A stretch of 64,000 bases of DNA. It comes from Plotosus lineatus. Its lineage: Eukaryota; Chordata; Actinopteri; Siluriformes; Plotosidae. The position numbers and the translations under genes are program-made. Under the pieces are notes generated by a model, which did no database searches, was not told the DNA's origin, and was given only the letters and a program-made list of their open reading frames with translations. The stretch lies in assembly GCA_024760905.1 (NCBI GenBank), contig CM045735.1, positions 24,167,249 to 24,231,248 on the forward strand, read 5' to 3'. Shown here piece by piece: positions 22,972 to 35,549 of this stretch (its first letter is position 1; the number at the start of each line of letters is the position of its first letter).

Positions 22972-23301
22972 CGCTGGATTGCTGATCCAAAGGTTGGGGG
23001 TTCGAGTCCCACTCTCCACAAGGTTGTCACTGCCCCCCCAGTGCGGCTAACTGGGTTATCAAAGGCCGGCCATGTCTCTCACTGTCTATGGTGAGAGGCA
23101 TGTAAAAGAACCATTGCTGACTTTCGTAAAGAGTAGCTGCAAGTCGTCAGCATGTTTCTGTCCCTTGCTAAAAAGGGTTGTGACAGGAAGGGCATCCGAT
23201 GTACGACGTAAAAACCTATGCCAAATCAAATGTGCGAATCAGATGATTCGCTGTGGTGACTACCGAGTAAAAGGGAAAAAGCCGAAAGGAAGACAGACAG
23301 A

Positions 23302-23304
<3 letters not shown>
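22970..23304 (+). mobile_element. tRNA-SINE family 1, RTE-type tail
   Basis: Starts in the head at GGCGCTGGATTGCTGATCC (A box lost), has B box GGGTTCGAGTCCCACTC, the common body, then GGGTTGTGACAGGAAGGGCA and ATGCCAAATCAAATGTGCGA (RTE 5' UTR-like), then GATTCGCTGTGGTGAC and AAAGCCGAAAGGAAG (RTE 3' end). A second TA repeat begins directly after it. Confidence 0.9.
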
Positions 23305-23381
<77 letters not shown>

Positions 23382-23398
23382 AGTGTGTGTGTGTGTGT
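23305..23398. repeat. (TA)n then (GT)n microsatellite
   Basis: Dinucleotide run directly after the SINE tail. Confidence 0.95.
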
Positions 23399-23548
23399 AT
23401 TTATGAACTGCTGATGTAGCTAAATTGCCCAAGCTTCAGATGGTAAAACGCTGAGTCAGGTCAGCCTGCACCATCCTCCACCACAGCATAGGTGCACTGT
23501 GTATGGCCTCATCAATAATGAAACATCCTATCACACTGCTCCAGCAAG

Positions 23549-23550
<2 letters not shown>

Positions 23551-23615
<65 letters not shown>
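23551..23615. repeat. (CT)n microsatellite
   Basis: Simple CT run of about 32 units. Confidence 0.95.
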
Positions 23616-23616
<1 letters not shown>

Positions 23617-23617
<1 letters not shown>

Positions 23618-24880
23618 CCTGCGCTCTCAGTAAAGAATGCCTTATCATCACCTACTGCAGTGTTTGGTTTCCACTGAGTGTATGCTGGCATTTAGGAGGG
23701 TGAAATGTTGCGGGCCTGAAGCAATACTGATGCACATCCACAACATCATACCCTTCCAATAAGCATTGAATCTTGTTATGGATAAACTCATTTTGATACA
23801 AGACAACTGAGTCAGAACAGAATAAGGGCATGAAATTCTTTTAAAAGACTGTTAAAAGATTAATGTTTTAAGAACTTCCTTTTACAATAGTTTCTGTTTC
23901 AGGAGTTAACATGCATTCCTAATAACCTTACTGAACACGTTACACAACCTAATTTTTTGAACATCATAGAATTTGATCGGTAATGCATTAGACTAACCAA
24001 AATACAGTATACCACAATGGTTCATTTACACATCACATACGGTTTAAAAATTCTCTTAATGAGATATATAACTGGGAGATCAAATAACTTTTTTTTCACA
24101 GACAAAAATAACCCACCCACTCTATGTTTCTGGTCTGGTAACCAGTACCAGAATATTCATTGTGAAGCCATTTTAATGGTAGATTTTAAAAGTGTACTTA
24201 TAGTTCCAGGCATATTACCCTTTTGTGGCAAATGAAAAAGATAAGCTTTGCAGTTTTTTTCTTGTTAGAAAAAGATCTTCCAAATATACCTTAGCCCCAA
24301 ATAGACATACGTACATTCCAAGAGCACTCCTGAACTCCAATATCAATCTAGGCTGACAAGACTGCACTTCTAAATTTAACCTTTGTGTTTAAGTAAGTGG
24401 CACAAAAACAAAATACATTTGTTCTTCTTTTTACTCTTTTCTGATCATGGTGTGTATCGAAATGTAAAATTTGAAATTATTATTGATTTTTGTGTTTTTG
24501 CACTTCATGCAATAAACCAGTTTTAAAAGCAGAAACAGCTCTGGATCTCATTGAATGACCCCCTTTCATTCATCCTGATAGCATTTATGCATATTTTAAT
24601 CGCCTCTATATTGGGAATTACATACATTGAATCTTGCTTTTGGGTGTTGCCATGGATAAGGCATTCAAAGGTCACCCTTCTTTAAATCAATATTTAAAGC
24701 TATCATATTGATTACCATGGGTGGTCGTCAGTGCCTCTATATTGACCAATGGACTTGATGTTATTTTCTGCACAGTGCTAAGATGGCAAATAAATCACGA
24801 GAGAATGAATAATGAAGTAGCGGAAATATCTACTTTGCATTAATTACTTCCACAAAGGTTAAAAATTTGCTTCAAACCAC
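23617..24880. other. Intergenic, nothing recognised
   Basis: AT-rich, no repeat or coding signal I can name. Confidence 0.4.
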
Positions 24881-24954
24881 TTTCTTTGTTTGTAAGCATT
24901 TACTGTGAACATCAAATTCAGGATATCCACAGTAACTGCTTACAAACAAAGAAA
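24881..24954. repeat. Hairpin with 27-bp arms
   Basis: Arms 24881-24907 and 24928-24954 pair at 26 of 27 positions around a 20-nt loop. The arm reads TTTCTTTGTTTGTAAGCA at its base. The size is pre-miRNA-like, but it is adjacent to a second inverted repeat and could be part of a MITE. Confidence 0.7.
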
Positions 24955-24960
24955 TAAAGG

Positions 24961-25136
24961 CATTTTCTGGAAGTTATTATGCACAAATGTAATTTCATAG
25001 AAGATCGTGACTACAAACTGGAGTCAGCTGGGATTCTCCAGCTCTCCCCATGATACTTGCGAATCCCAGCTGACTTCAGCTTGTAGTCACAATGTTCCAT
25101 GAAATTACATTTGCACATAATAACGTCCAGAAAATG
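24961..25136. repeat. Inverted repeat with 75-bp arms
   Basis: Arms 24961-25035 and 25062-25136 pair with roughly ten differences around a 26-nt loop. Ends read CATTTTCTGGA. No coding capacity. Probably a small foldback element. Confidence 0.8.
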
Positions 25137-25430
25137 TCTTGATATATACGATGTGCATCGATACCTGAATTTTGACACATGACCCATGCAGTCATAGCAT
25201 ACGGTTAAACACTATTCCATATTCTATAGATAATGCAATAATAACTCTTAGATTAAAATAAAAATATATGTTCAAAGGAAGTAGTGCTATAATCATTCTG
25301 TTGTGGGGTATTTTATTTCCCTTCAATTTTAATCTCTCATATAATTTATTTTTCAAATTTATTATACAGAGAAATGTTTAGTACACATGTAATGCATTGA
25401 TTTGCAAAAACAGCTAAGGTCAACTGTTTT

Positions 25431-25431
25431 A

Positions 25432-25481
<50 letters not shown>

Positions 25482-25570
25482 GGATGGATGGAAGGATGGA
25501 TGGATGGATGGATGGATAGATAGATAGATAGATAGATGGATGGATGGAAGGATGGATGGATGGATGGATG

Positions 25571-25601
<31 letters not shown>

Positions 25602-25621
25602 GGATAGATAGAGAGATAGAT
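25431..25621. repeat. (GATA)n/(GATG)n tetranucleotide array
   Basis: TAGA units alternate in blocks with TGGA units, with a repeated higher-order pattern (GATA block, GATG block with a GAAG, GATA block). Confidence 0.95.
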
Positions 25622-27309
<1,688 letters not shown>

Positions 27310-27604
27310 AAATAGTTAGGATGCTGTGCTCATGATCGGGAGGTTGTGGGTTCAAATCCCAGTTAGACTTCCACTGTGCTAAGACCCCTGGGCAAGGTGT
27401 TTACCGCAGGTGTGCCTCTGTTCACCCAGCAGTATAAATGGGTACCAGTAAAAATATACTGGGAAGGTAACCTGCGATGGACTAGCATCCCATCCAGGAG
27501 GAGTTGAACTCCTAGTCGCTTCACGCTATGGAAACGGGATAAGCACCGGCCTGATGAGCCACTATGGCTCGGGTGTAAAAAGCCCAATGGTCTTTACCTT
27601 ACCA
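27310..27604 (+). mobile_element. tRNA-derived SINE, family 2
   Basis: Degenerate A box, B box GGGTTCAAATCCCAG, the body with CCCAGCAGTATAAATGGGT, CTCCTAGTCGCTTCACGCTA, CCTGATGAGCC and the terminal CTTTACCTTACC, a LINE-like end that this family keeps. Confidence 0.85.
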
Positions 27605-27654
27605 AATGAGAAAAACACCCTGCACAAACAGGATTTTTACTGTTAATATATCAA

Positions 27655-27975
27655 TTTTCTGAACCGCTTATTCCGAATTAGGATTCTAAGGGAGGCTGAC
27701 ACCCTTCTCAGCTATGTCTGGCTAAGTTCACAGTACACCCTGGACAGCTCACCAGGCCATTGCAGGGCAGAAACATGCTGGCGGTTATGCAGCCTACTCT
27801 TGACAAAAAGTCAGCAATGGTTCTTTTACATGCATCTCACCACAGACAGTGAGAATCATGGCTAACCTTAGATAAGCTTGCTGGGTGGACAGCAGTGACA
27901 ATTGTTGACAGTGGGGCTTGAACTCCCAACCTTGGGATCAGTAATACCTTTACCACCAGGCAATCACTGCCCCTT
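27655..27975 (-). mobile_element. tRNA-SINE family 1, L2/V-SINE-like tail (diverged)
   Basis: Reversed: CTGGTGGTAAAGG head, GGGAGTTCAAGCCCCAC B box, AGCAATGGTTCTTTTACATG body in complement, then the tail with CAGGGTGTACTGTG and CTTAGAATCCTAATTCGG. Many differences from other copies suggest an older insertion. Confidence 0.8.
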
Positions 27976-28035
27976 GGCTAACAGCTTACATTTTTCAAAT
28001 CATGACATGCACAGTGAGGCTACAAGAAGAATACA

Positions 28036-28061
28036 CTGTGTATATATATATATATATATAC
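28036..28061. repeat. Short (TA)n run
   Basis: Simple TA dinucleotide run. Confidence 0.9.
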
Positions 28062-28236
28062 CTCACAGAAACAGAAAGAAATGCAAACTAAAATGGTTTA
28101 GAGTTTAATTTAACCACGACAGAGACAAAGCTAAATGCTGTGTCACTGAAAGCGTTAGTCTGTTCATTTAGTTTATTACATAATTCACAAACTAAAATAA
28201 AAATTGAAAATTGTATATCTCTACTTTTAGTCAATG

Positions 28237-28639
28237 GGCCCGGTGGTGTAGTGGTTAGGGTGCTGGGCTCATGATCGGGAGGTTGTGAGTTCAAATCCCA
28301 CTGAGACCCCCATTGTGCTAAGACCCCTGGGCAAGGTCTCAACCACAAGTGTGCCTCTGTTTACCAAGCAGGATAAATGAGTACCAGTAAAATATACTGG
28401 GAAGGTAACCTGCGATGGACTAGCGGCCCATCCAGGAGGAGTTGTACTCCCGGTCGCTTCATGCTATGGAAACCGGGGATAAGCACCGGCCTGATGAGCC
28501 ACGAGGCTCAGGCCGGTGCTTATCCCCGGCCTGAGCCTCATGGCTCATCAGGCCGGGGCTTATCCCCGGCCTGATGAGCCACCGGCCTGATGAGCCACGA
28601 GGCTCAGGTGTAAAAACCCAACAGACTTTACCTGCCGAC
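28237..28639 (+). mobile_element. tRNA-derived SINE, family 2, with expanded palindromic tail
   Basis: Full head GGTGGTGTAGTGGTTAGGGT, B box GAGTTCAAATCCCACTG and body. Between 28475 and 28612 the GCCTGATGAGCC end segment is repeated in alternating orientation, so the copy is about 110 bp longer than its relatives. Flanks CTACTTTTAGTCAATG and CTATTTTTGGTCAATG (16 bp, two differences) are a likely target duplication. Confidence 0.85.
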
Positions 28640-28655
28640 CTATTTTTGGTCAATG

Positions 28656-30180
28656 TAATTCTTTATAACCTTTCTTTTACTATTTGCATTTCCTAGAAGA
28701 CATGGCTAATTACAAATCAAACTACTTCTTCTGTATTGTTGAAATATACGTGCTCAAATAACACAAGCGCTTTTACAAGGAGCAAAGTAAGTAAAAGATT
28801 CACGCTCTGCAAGATTAGCTTCCTTAATGCTGTATAAAGTGTAACTGTAGTTAAGGAGCAGACAGATACGTATCTTGTTTCTGCACTCTGTAGTCTTCAC
28901 TGTTGTACACATAAATTACAGAGCAAGAAAAAAAATAAAGGTGGATAATGCCGTGGAGGCTTATTGCATCCAGTGAGATGAAAGAGAAGACTGTTATTAT
29001 TGCATCATGCATCATTTCACAAAACAGCAACCAAAAAATCTGGCAATTTCAACAGTAACATGTAAAGATCTCTGGGCCACCACTATAGAAATAGCTAGAA
29101 AATTCTTATTTCTGATAACCATGAAGGACTTCATTGTTCTAACAGCTTTCATTGTACAATATAATTTAGTTCTTTTTAGAGCACCAATCCTCGCAACAAA
29201 ACCGCCACTACAATTTAGCCCATCTCTATTGACAGCAGTGAAAGTCACCTAGGCCCAACAACATAGACACATTACAAATAGTATTGTATCTAAGAAACTG
29301 CATAGTCATCCTCAACAACAAGGCTATTCTCTATCCAGAGCCATGCTTGACTGGTGTAGTGTTTCAAGCTCACAACTAAGTTATTCCTCTCCAAGAATGA
29401 TCCAGCCTAACTAACACTATAAAATACTTCATTCATTCAAAACCATCAGCATCGCAGAGCAATGGATTGGGTAAAGAAAAGGATTCTCATAGGCGTTTCA
29501 TGTGCCCATAGATCATGCACAGAAAACTGTGAGTATATTGTGTGTCTATCATTGTCTATCAACAATGCATTAACAGAGCAGTGGGAGTCTGTTGTCAAAG
29601 CCATAATTACCATTTCAATATCAGTGCAGAAGTGTGGATGGCAAACAGTATATTTGTGGCCTGGTGGCTGCGTGAGTCATCGTTAAAACAAGAGTCATGC
29701 TCCAGCAAAGTCACTCCACTGACAGAAAATTCTTCCTGTCGAGGTCACACGACTGCCATCCCCCAACTTGTTCTCCATGGCAACAGGAACACTAGACCAC
29801 ATCCAGAATACTTGGATCAACAGATACACAGATACTACAACAGAGAAATGAAAATCAGATAAGATAGGTGACATATCTGTTAATTTAAGTCCGCTTCTTA
29901 ACCATATTTTGTCCCGACAAATCAATGGGGAATAAAATTATGAATAGCAATGAGAAATCATATGAGCCACATCTCTTGAGTAAAACAACAGAAATAATTG
30001 CACTATTGTAGAATGTCTACATTTCTCTCAAGTATTAGCACAATACACCATATTTATGTACAGTAAATGCACCAAACCTTAGGAGAGGATTGATTTATAT
30101 TTGTTGCCATGTTTACATGTTAAATATATTTTAAATATTTTTTCTTTGATAATGTAAATATATTTTAACTTAACTGAAAT
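28656..30180. other. Intergenic, nothing recognised
   Basis: Frames at 29007-29252 and 29462-29862 have no family resemblance and overlap frames on other strands. Confidence 0.4.
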
Positions 30181-30260
30181 GGCCTGCCGAGCTGTCCAGG
30201 ATCTACCTCGCCCACACCCAGCGTCAGCAGAGAGAGAGATGTCAGCATCCCAAAATAAGA
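30181..30260 (+). mobile_element. SINE/L2-tail fragment
   Basis: GGCCTGCCGAGCTGTCCAGG and CTCGCCCACACCCAGCGTCAG match the tail of family 1 SINEs. Confidence 0.6.
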
Positions 30261-30466
30261 TTAGGTGGTTGAGAAAATGAATGAATATAATTTTAAACTT
30301 ACATTATAGGCACTGAATTAGCTGCTGTGAGTTAAAAATGTTATGGAAAATCATTTTGAATTGTATTTATTAACAGTGACATGTTTGAAAATCAGAACCC
30401 TGGTTAAGCAGCAGCTTGATATAGCAGATGGCTAACAGTCAAACCTTCCTCAGTTTCATCATTTAT

Positions 30467-30590
30467 TATTCATTTTCTGAACCAATTAATCCTAACTAGG
30501 GTCACGGATAGGCTGGCGACCATTTCAGTTGGCTATGGGCGAGGGAGGGATACACTCTGTACAGCTCACCAGGCCATCGCAGTCCTCAGT
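30467..30590 (-). mobile_element. SINE/L2-tail fragment
   Basis: CATTTTCTGAACCAATTAAT, CCTAACTAGGGTCACGG and GCTCACCAGGCCATCGCAG are the reversed tail of a family 1 SINE. The head and body are missing. Confidence 0.7.
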
Positions 30591-30876
30591 TTCTTCAGCT
30601 GAAGAATTATGTTTCTTGTATGAAACATAACACATACAACTAATCATAAATAACACGATAATAAATAACATTTTATTACTAACAAATAATAATAATAAAT
30701 AAGATTTCCTAAAGTAAAGAGCCATTATAATAGAAAAAAAAAATTAAACATTTTAATCGTGTTTCTTCCCATCCAAGAAAATACTGTCATTTCATCTGTC
30801 CTGGTAGCGCTCATGACCAGTTTAGAAACAATCAAATACTCACTTCACCCTGAGGAATGTGTCTCCTCCTTAACAC

Positions 30877-30950
30877 ACACATACACACACACACACACAC
30901 ACATGCACGCACACACGCACGCACGCATGCATGCACGCATGCACGCATGC
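30877..30950. repeat. (CA)n with GCAC/GCAT units
   Basis: CA run grading into GCACGCAT repeats. Confidence 0.95.
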
Positions 30951-31627
30951 ACTTGCTTTCTCATTGGTTGAGAACCTTCCTTGCAATGACAGTCATTAAT
31001 GCCAATAATAAATTAATCCTAACTTTAATCTTCACAATAAATATTCCCCCACAAGGTCACAAATGTCAGGTATTCCTATTCTGGAGTGGACAACAAACCC
31101 CAACCCCACCTTACACCACCATAAACAAACCTCTAGGGAGGACAAGATGCACATTATAGAAATATGAAAGTGGCTGAAACCTGTACGTTGGTGTCATCAA
31201 GTCTTTCTATTTATCTATATAAGGGAGAGAAGCAACAATATCTTGTCTGTCAGGAAATAATCAGAGTTCCTCACGCTTTTTTAATTTGCATCCATTATGG
31301 TATTCTCATGCTGCATCAAATTCCGCATGACAATCAAAAAGTTCTTTCTTTGTACATTTTATTACTTGTGAATTTATTATATTGTCAAAGCTGTAACAAG
31401 TACAGTCTTAAGTCATCTTTTGTATTATACTACCTGCATGTCAAAACAAGGTGGTTCTCAAGCAATCCCTTCTGATTCTTCTCCACAGAACTTCTCAAAA
31501 TCTCATAAAATAAATGAGGAAAAGCTTCAAGGTCTTTTGAGAGTCACATGTTGTAAGAGTCTCTTTGGTTCCTTTTCATGAGTAGGGGGTTCTGTCTTGG
31601 TAAAATAAAGACCACATAGATGTTCTG
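30951..31627. other. Intergenic, nothing recognised
   Basis: No named feature seen. Confidence 0.4.
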
Positions 31628-33165
31628 TACAGGTCCTGCTAAAAAAAATTAGCATATTGTGATAAAGTTCATTAATTTCTGTAATGTACTGATAAAAATT
31701 AAACTTTCATATATTTTAGATTCATTGCACACCAACTGAAATATTTCAGGTCTTTTATTGTTTTAATACTGATGATTTTGGCATACAGCTCATGAAAACC
31801 CAAAATTCCTATCTCAAAAAAATTAGCATATCATGAAAAGGTACTCTAAACAAGCTATTAACCTAATCATCTGAATCAACCAATTAACTCTAAACACCTG
31901 CAAAAGATTCCTGAGGCTGTTAAAAACTCCCAGCCTGGTTCATTACTCAAAACCGCAATTATGGGTAAGACTGCCGACCTGACTGCTGTCCAGAAGGCCA
32001 TCATTGACACAGAAAGAAATCTCTGAGCGAATAGGCTGTTCCCAGAGTGCTGTATCAAGGCACCTCAGTGGGACGTCTATGGGAAGGACAAAGTGTGGCA
32101 GAAAACGCTGCACAACCAGAAGAGGTGACCGGACCCTGAGGAAGATTGTGGAGAAGGGCCGATTCCAGACCTTGGGGTACCTGTGGAAGCAGTGGACTGG
32201 GCTACAGGTGCCGCATTCCCCAGGTCAAGCCACTTTTGAACCAGAAACAGCGGCAGAAGCGCCTGACCTGGGCTACAGAGAAGCAGCACTGGACTGTTGC
32301 TCAGTGGTCCAAAGTACTTTTTTCGGATAAAAGCAAATTTTGCATGTCATTCGGAAATCAAGGTGCCGGAGTCTGGAGGAAGACTGGGGAGAAGGAAATG
32401 CCAAAATGCCTGAAGTCCAGTGTCAAGTACCCACAGTCAGTGATGGTCTGGGGTGCCATGTCAGCTGCTGGTGTTGATCACTGTTTCATCAAGGGCAGGG
32501 TCAATGCAGCTAGCTATCAGGAGATTTTGGAGCACTTCATGCTTCCATCTGCTGAAAAGCTTTATGGAGATGAAGATTTCATTTTTCAGCACGACCTGGC
32601 ACCTGCTCACAGTGCCAAAACCACTGCTAAATGGTTTACTGATCATGGTATTACTGTGCTCAATTGGCCTGCCAACTCTCCTGACCTGAAGCCCATAGAG
32701 AATCTGTGGGATATTGTGAAGAGAAAGTTGAGAGACACCAGACCCAACACTGTGGATGAGCTTAAGGCCGCTATCGAAGCATCCTGGGCCTCCATAACAC
32801 CTCAGCAGTGCCACAGGCTGATTGCCTCCATGCCACGCCGCATTGAAGCAGTCATTTCTGCAAAAGGATTCCCGACCAAGTATTTAGTGCATAACTGAAC
32901 ATAATTATTTGAAGGTTGACTTTTTTTTGTATTAAAAACACTTTTTTTAACTGGTTGGAGGAAATATGCTAATTTTTTGAGATAGGGATTTTTGTTTTTT
33001 CTTTACTTTTTTGCCAAAATTATCAATATTAAAACAATAAAAGGCTTGAACTACTTCAGTTGTGTGTAATGAATCTAAAATATATGAAAGTCTAATGTTT
33101 ATCAGTACATTACAGAGAATAATGAACTTTATCACAATATGCAAATGTTTTGAGAAAGCCCTGTA
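31628..33165 (+). mobile_element. Tc1-type DNA transposon, complete ends
   Basis: Long terminal inverted repeats of about 200 bp. Both ends carry TTGCATATTGTGATAAAG-type sequence near the tip and an inner ATTAGCATAT direct repeat, the IR/DR layout of fish Tc1 elements. TA borders lie at 31628-31629 and 33164-33165. The transposase inside is broken, so the copy can only have moved with help. Confidence 0.9.
31962..32898 (+). pseudogene. Defective Tc1 transposase
   Basis: Begins at an ATG (MGKTADLTAVQKAIID) and soon loses frame near 32012, where part of the first helix-turn-helix is missing. The next frame gives KEISERIGCSQSAVSRHLSG, the paired-like DNA-binding domain. A second gap near 32190 removes part of the linker before GYRCRIPQVKPLLNQ. 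The catalytic part is continuous to 32898 and keeps all three acidic residues of the DD34E triad, in VLFSDKSKF, IFQHDLAPAHS and PIENLWD. Charged substitutions next to two of them (DK, LK) differ from the usual family residues. It cuts and pastes DNA in active relatives. Here it is dead because of the N-terminal lesions. Confidence 0.9.
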
Positions 33166-33685
33166 TATGCGTGTCCTTAGTGGGTTGTAACAGTAAGGAA
33201 GATTAACAAAATTTGGCACAATAATCTATCTCTTTAAAATAAAGGCTATTAAATGAAATTATTTAAATGATGGTCTGAAATGGATCTTATAGATTTAACT
33301 AGTCGTTATTAAGGGATAGTCTTTAAATCTATTAAAAAGAATGTATTTATTTGAAAAAAATCTTTTTTCGAGTTTTGGTACTGGCAAAGTCTATTTCTTT
33401 TGAAACAATTTGTTCCGACTTCTGTATTGTTCTGGGCTGTTTTACCCTAAGTGCATTCTGCTGTGTGTAATTCTCCAGTATTAAATTGTGTGTGCATAAA
33501 TCAAGTTGGCATCTGGAGTTGTATAAAGTGCTAAACTACTTCATTCATGTATCATTTGTTGATTCACAGATGTTTTCTATGGCTTACATGCTTATACTTA
33601 TATACTCACTCAGTGAAAAATGTGCTTACATTAATCCACTGTTATTACTGAGTAACAGTGTATTACAAGCCATTTCAGTGGACAA
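33166..33685. other. Intergenic, nothing recognised
   Basis: AT-rich spacer between the Tc1 copy and the transposon nest. Confidence 0.4.
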
Positions 33686-33910
33686 CTTGAATTCTGAAAA
33701 AGTTGGGATGTTCTTTAAATTTGAATAAAATGGAAACTAAAGGACTTATAATTTACACGAGCCAATATTTTATTAACAACAGCATATAGATAACTTAAAT
33801 GCAGACATGGGCAAACTATACCCCACGGGCTGTGTATGGCCCATTAGGTTTTTTAATACAGCTTGCCGAATTTGTCCAATTAAAAAAAATTCAAAATCAT
33901 ACATCAATAA

Positions 33911-33998
33911 TTCATTTCATATTGTCCCTGCAATGCCCGCATTTCCCCAATAGATTCATTTCATATTGTCCCTGCAATGCCCGCATTTCCCCAATAGA
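33911..33998. repeat. 44-bp tandem duplication
   Basis: Two identical 44-bp units (33911-33954, 33955-33998), each starting TTCATTTCATATTGTCCCTG. Just left of the SINE insertion. Confidence 0.95.
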
Positions 33999-34009
33999 TG
34001 ATGCACTGA

Positions 34010-34254
34010 TCCCCAGTGCAGCTAACTGGGTTATCAAAGGCCGGCCATGTCGCTCACTGTCTATGGTGTGAGGCATGTAAAAGAACCATTGGTGACTTTC
34101 GACAAGAGTAGGCCGCAAAGCCGTCGGCGTGTTTCCGCCCTGCGATGGCCTGGCGAGCTGTCCAGGGTGTACTCTTCCCTCGCCTGAAGTTGGCTGGGAT
34201 GGGCGCCAGCCTCCCCGCGACCCTAATTAGGATTAAACGGTTACAGAGAATGAT
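34010..34254 (+). mobile_element. tRNA-SINE family 1, L2/V-SINE-like tail, 5'-truncated
   Basis: Begins at CCCAGTGCAGCTAACTGGG, lacks the tRNA head, and ends ATTAAACGGTTACAGAGAAT. Flanked by a perfect 13-bp duplication GATGATGCACTGA (33997-34009, 34255-34267). Confidence 0.92.
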
Positions 34255-34787
34255 GATGATGCACTGACCACTGGTGGACCTTTGTTGGAGTGCAATGTAT
34301 TACTTTATTTCACTTACATTTTCCTGTTGCCCTTTGAGCACAACAGCATTTTTGAGCAGAAAATGAGCAGAAATTGGTTGAGATTGAGTATTTTATTGGG
34401 TAATGATGTGCTTTGAATGTTGAAATTGATATCATTCATCTTTTTTTCAACAAATGTTGATTTCTTTAACTTTAATGCAGCCATGAGGGGGGCACAAACC
34501 AGTACTCTCAATCATGCTGATCTCAAGCCCGGATAAATGCCGAGGGTTGTGTCAGGAAAGGCATCCGATGTAAAACTTGAGCTTGATCAAATATGCAAAT
34601 CACAAATATTACCTTCATACCGGATCGGTCGAGGACCGGGTTAACAACGACCACCATCAGTGCTGTTAACTAACAGGGTGCTGGTGGAAATTGGACTACT
34701 GTTGGTCAAAGAAGGAGAGGCGGGAGGTGTGTCTGTAGGCAGAGAGACAAGAGGTAAGGCATAAGTCTAGGACTGAGAGTAGGGACT

Positions 34788-35528
34788 TTGAATGTTGGGA
34801 CTATGACAGGAAAAGGTAGAGAGCTGGTTGACATGATGCAGAGGAGGAAGGTTGACATACTGCTTGTTCAGGAGGTCAGGTGGAAAGGTAGCAAGGCTAG
34901 AAGCTTAGGAGCAGGGTTTAAGCTGTTCTATCATGGTGTGGATGGGAAGAGAAATGGAGTAGGAGTCATCTTGAAGGAGGGGTTGGTCAGGAATGTTCTA
35001 GAAGTGAAAAGAGTGTCAGACAGAGTAATGAGTCTCAAGTTAGAAATTGACGGCGTGATGTTCAATATTGTTAGTGCTTATGCCCCACAAGCAGGATGTG
35101 AGCTAGAACAGGAGAGATTCTGGAGTGAGTTTGATGAAGTGATGCAGAGTACCCCCAGAGGTGAAAGAGTGGTCATTGGAGCAGACTTCAATGGACATGT
35201 TGGTGCAGGCAACAGAGGGGGTGAGGAAGTGATGGGCAGGTTTGGTATCCAGGACAGGAACACAGAAGGACAGATGTTGATAGATTTTGCCAAAAGGATG
35301 GAAATGGCTGTGGTGAATACTTTCTTCCAGAAGAAACAGGAACATAGGCAACTTATAAAAGCAGAGCTGAAAAAGGAAGAGTGTTGTGTTGTCTTCAAGG
35401 AGGAGTTGAAACAGGCTTTGGGTGGTCAGGAAGTGCTTTCAGATGACTGGACAATCACAGCAAATGTGATCAGGGAGACAGGTAGGAGAGTACTTGGTGT
35501 GTCCTCTGGAAGGAAAGTAGATAAGTAG
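34788..35528 (+). pseudogene. RTE copy A: apurinic-type endonuclease
   Basis: N-terminal endonuclease domain that nicks target DNA for reverse transcription. Visible motifs are MNVGTM, VDILLVQEVRW (catalytic Glu), VSAYAPQ and GADFNGHVG (Asp and Asn). About 190 bp between the endonuclease end and the RT, present in copy C, is missing at about 35350, and the frame ends in TAG at 35526. The reverse transcriptase follows in another open stretch from 35550. The domain therefore lacks its last segment with the DYIL and His motifs and is not functional. Confidence 0.85.
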
Positions 35529-35549
35529 ATAAGGTGGTGGAATGAGGAA

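Noticed and set aside
25431..25621. CRISPR-like or satellite array
   Set aside because: The units are 4 bp without spacers. It is a GATA/GATG microsatellite.
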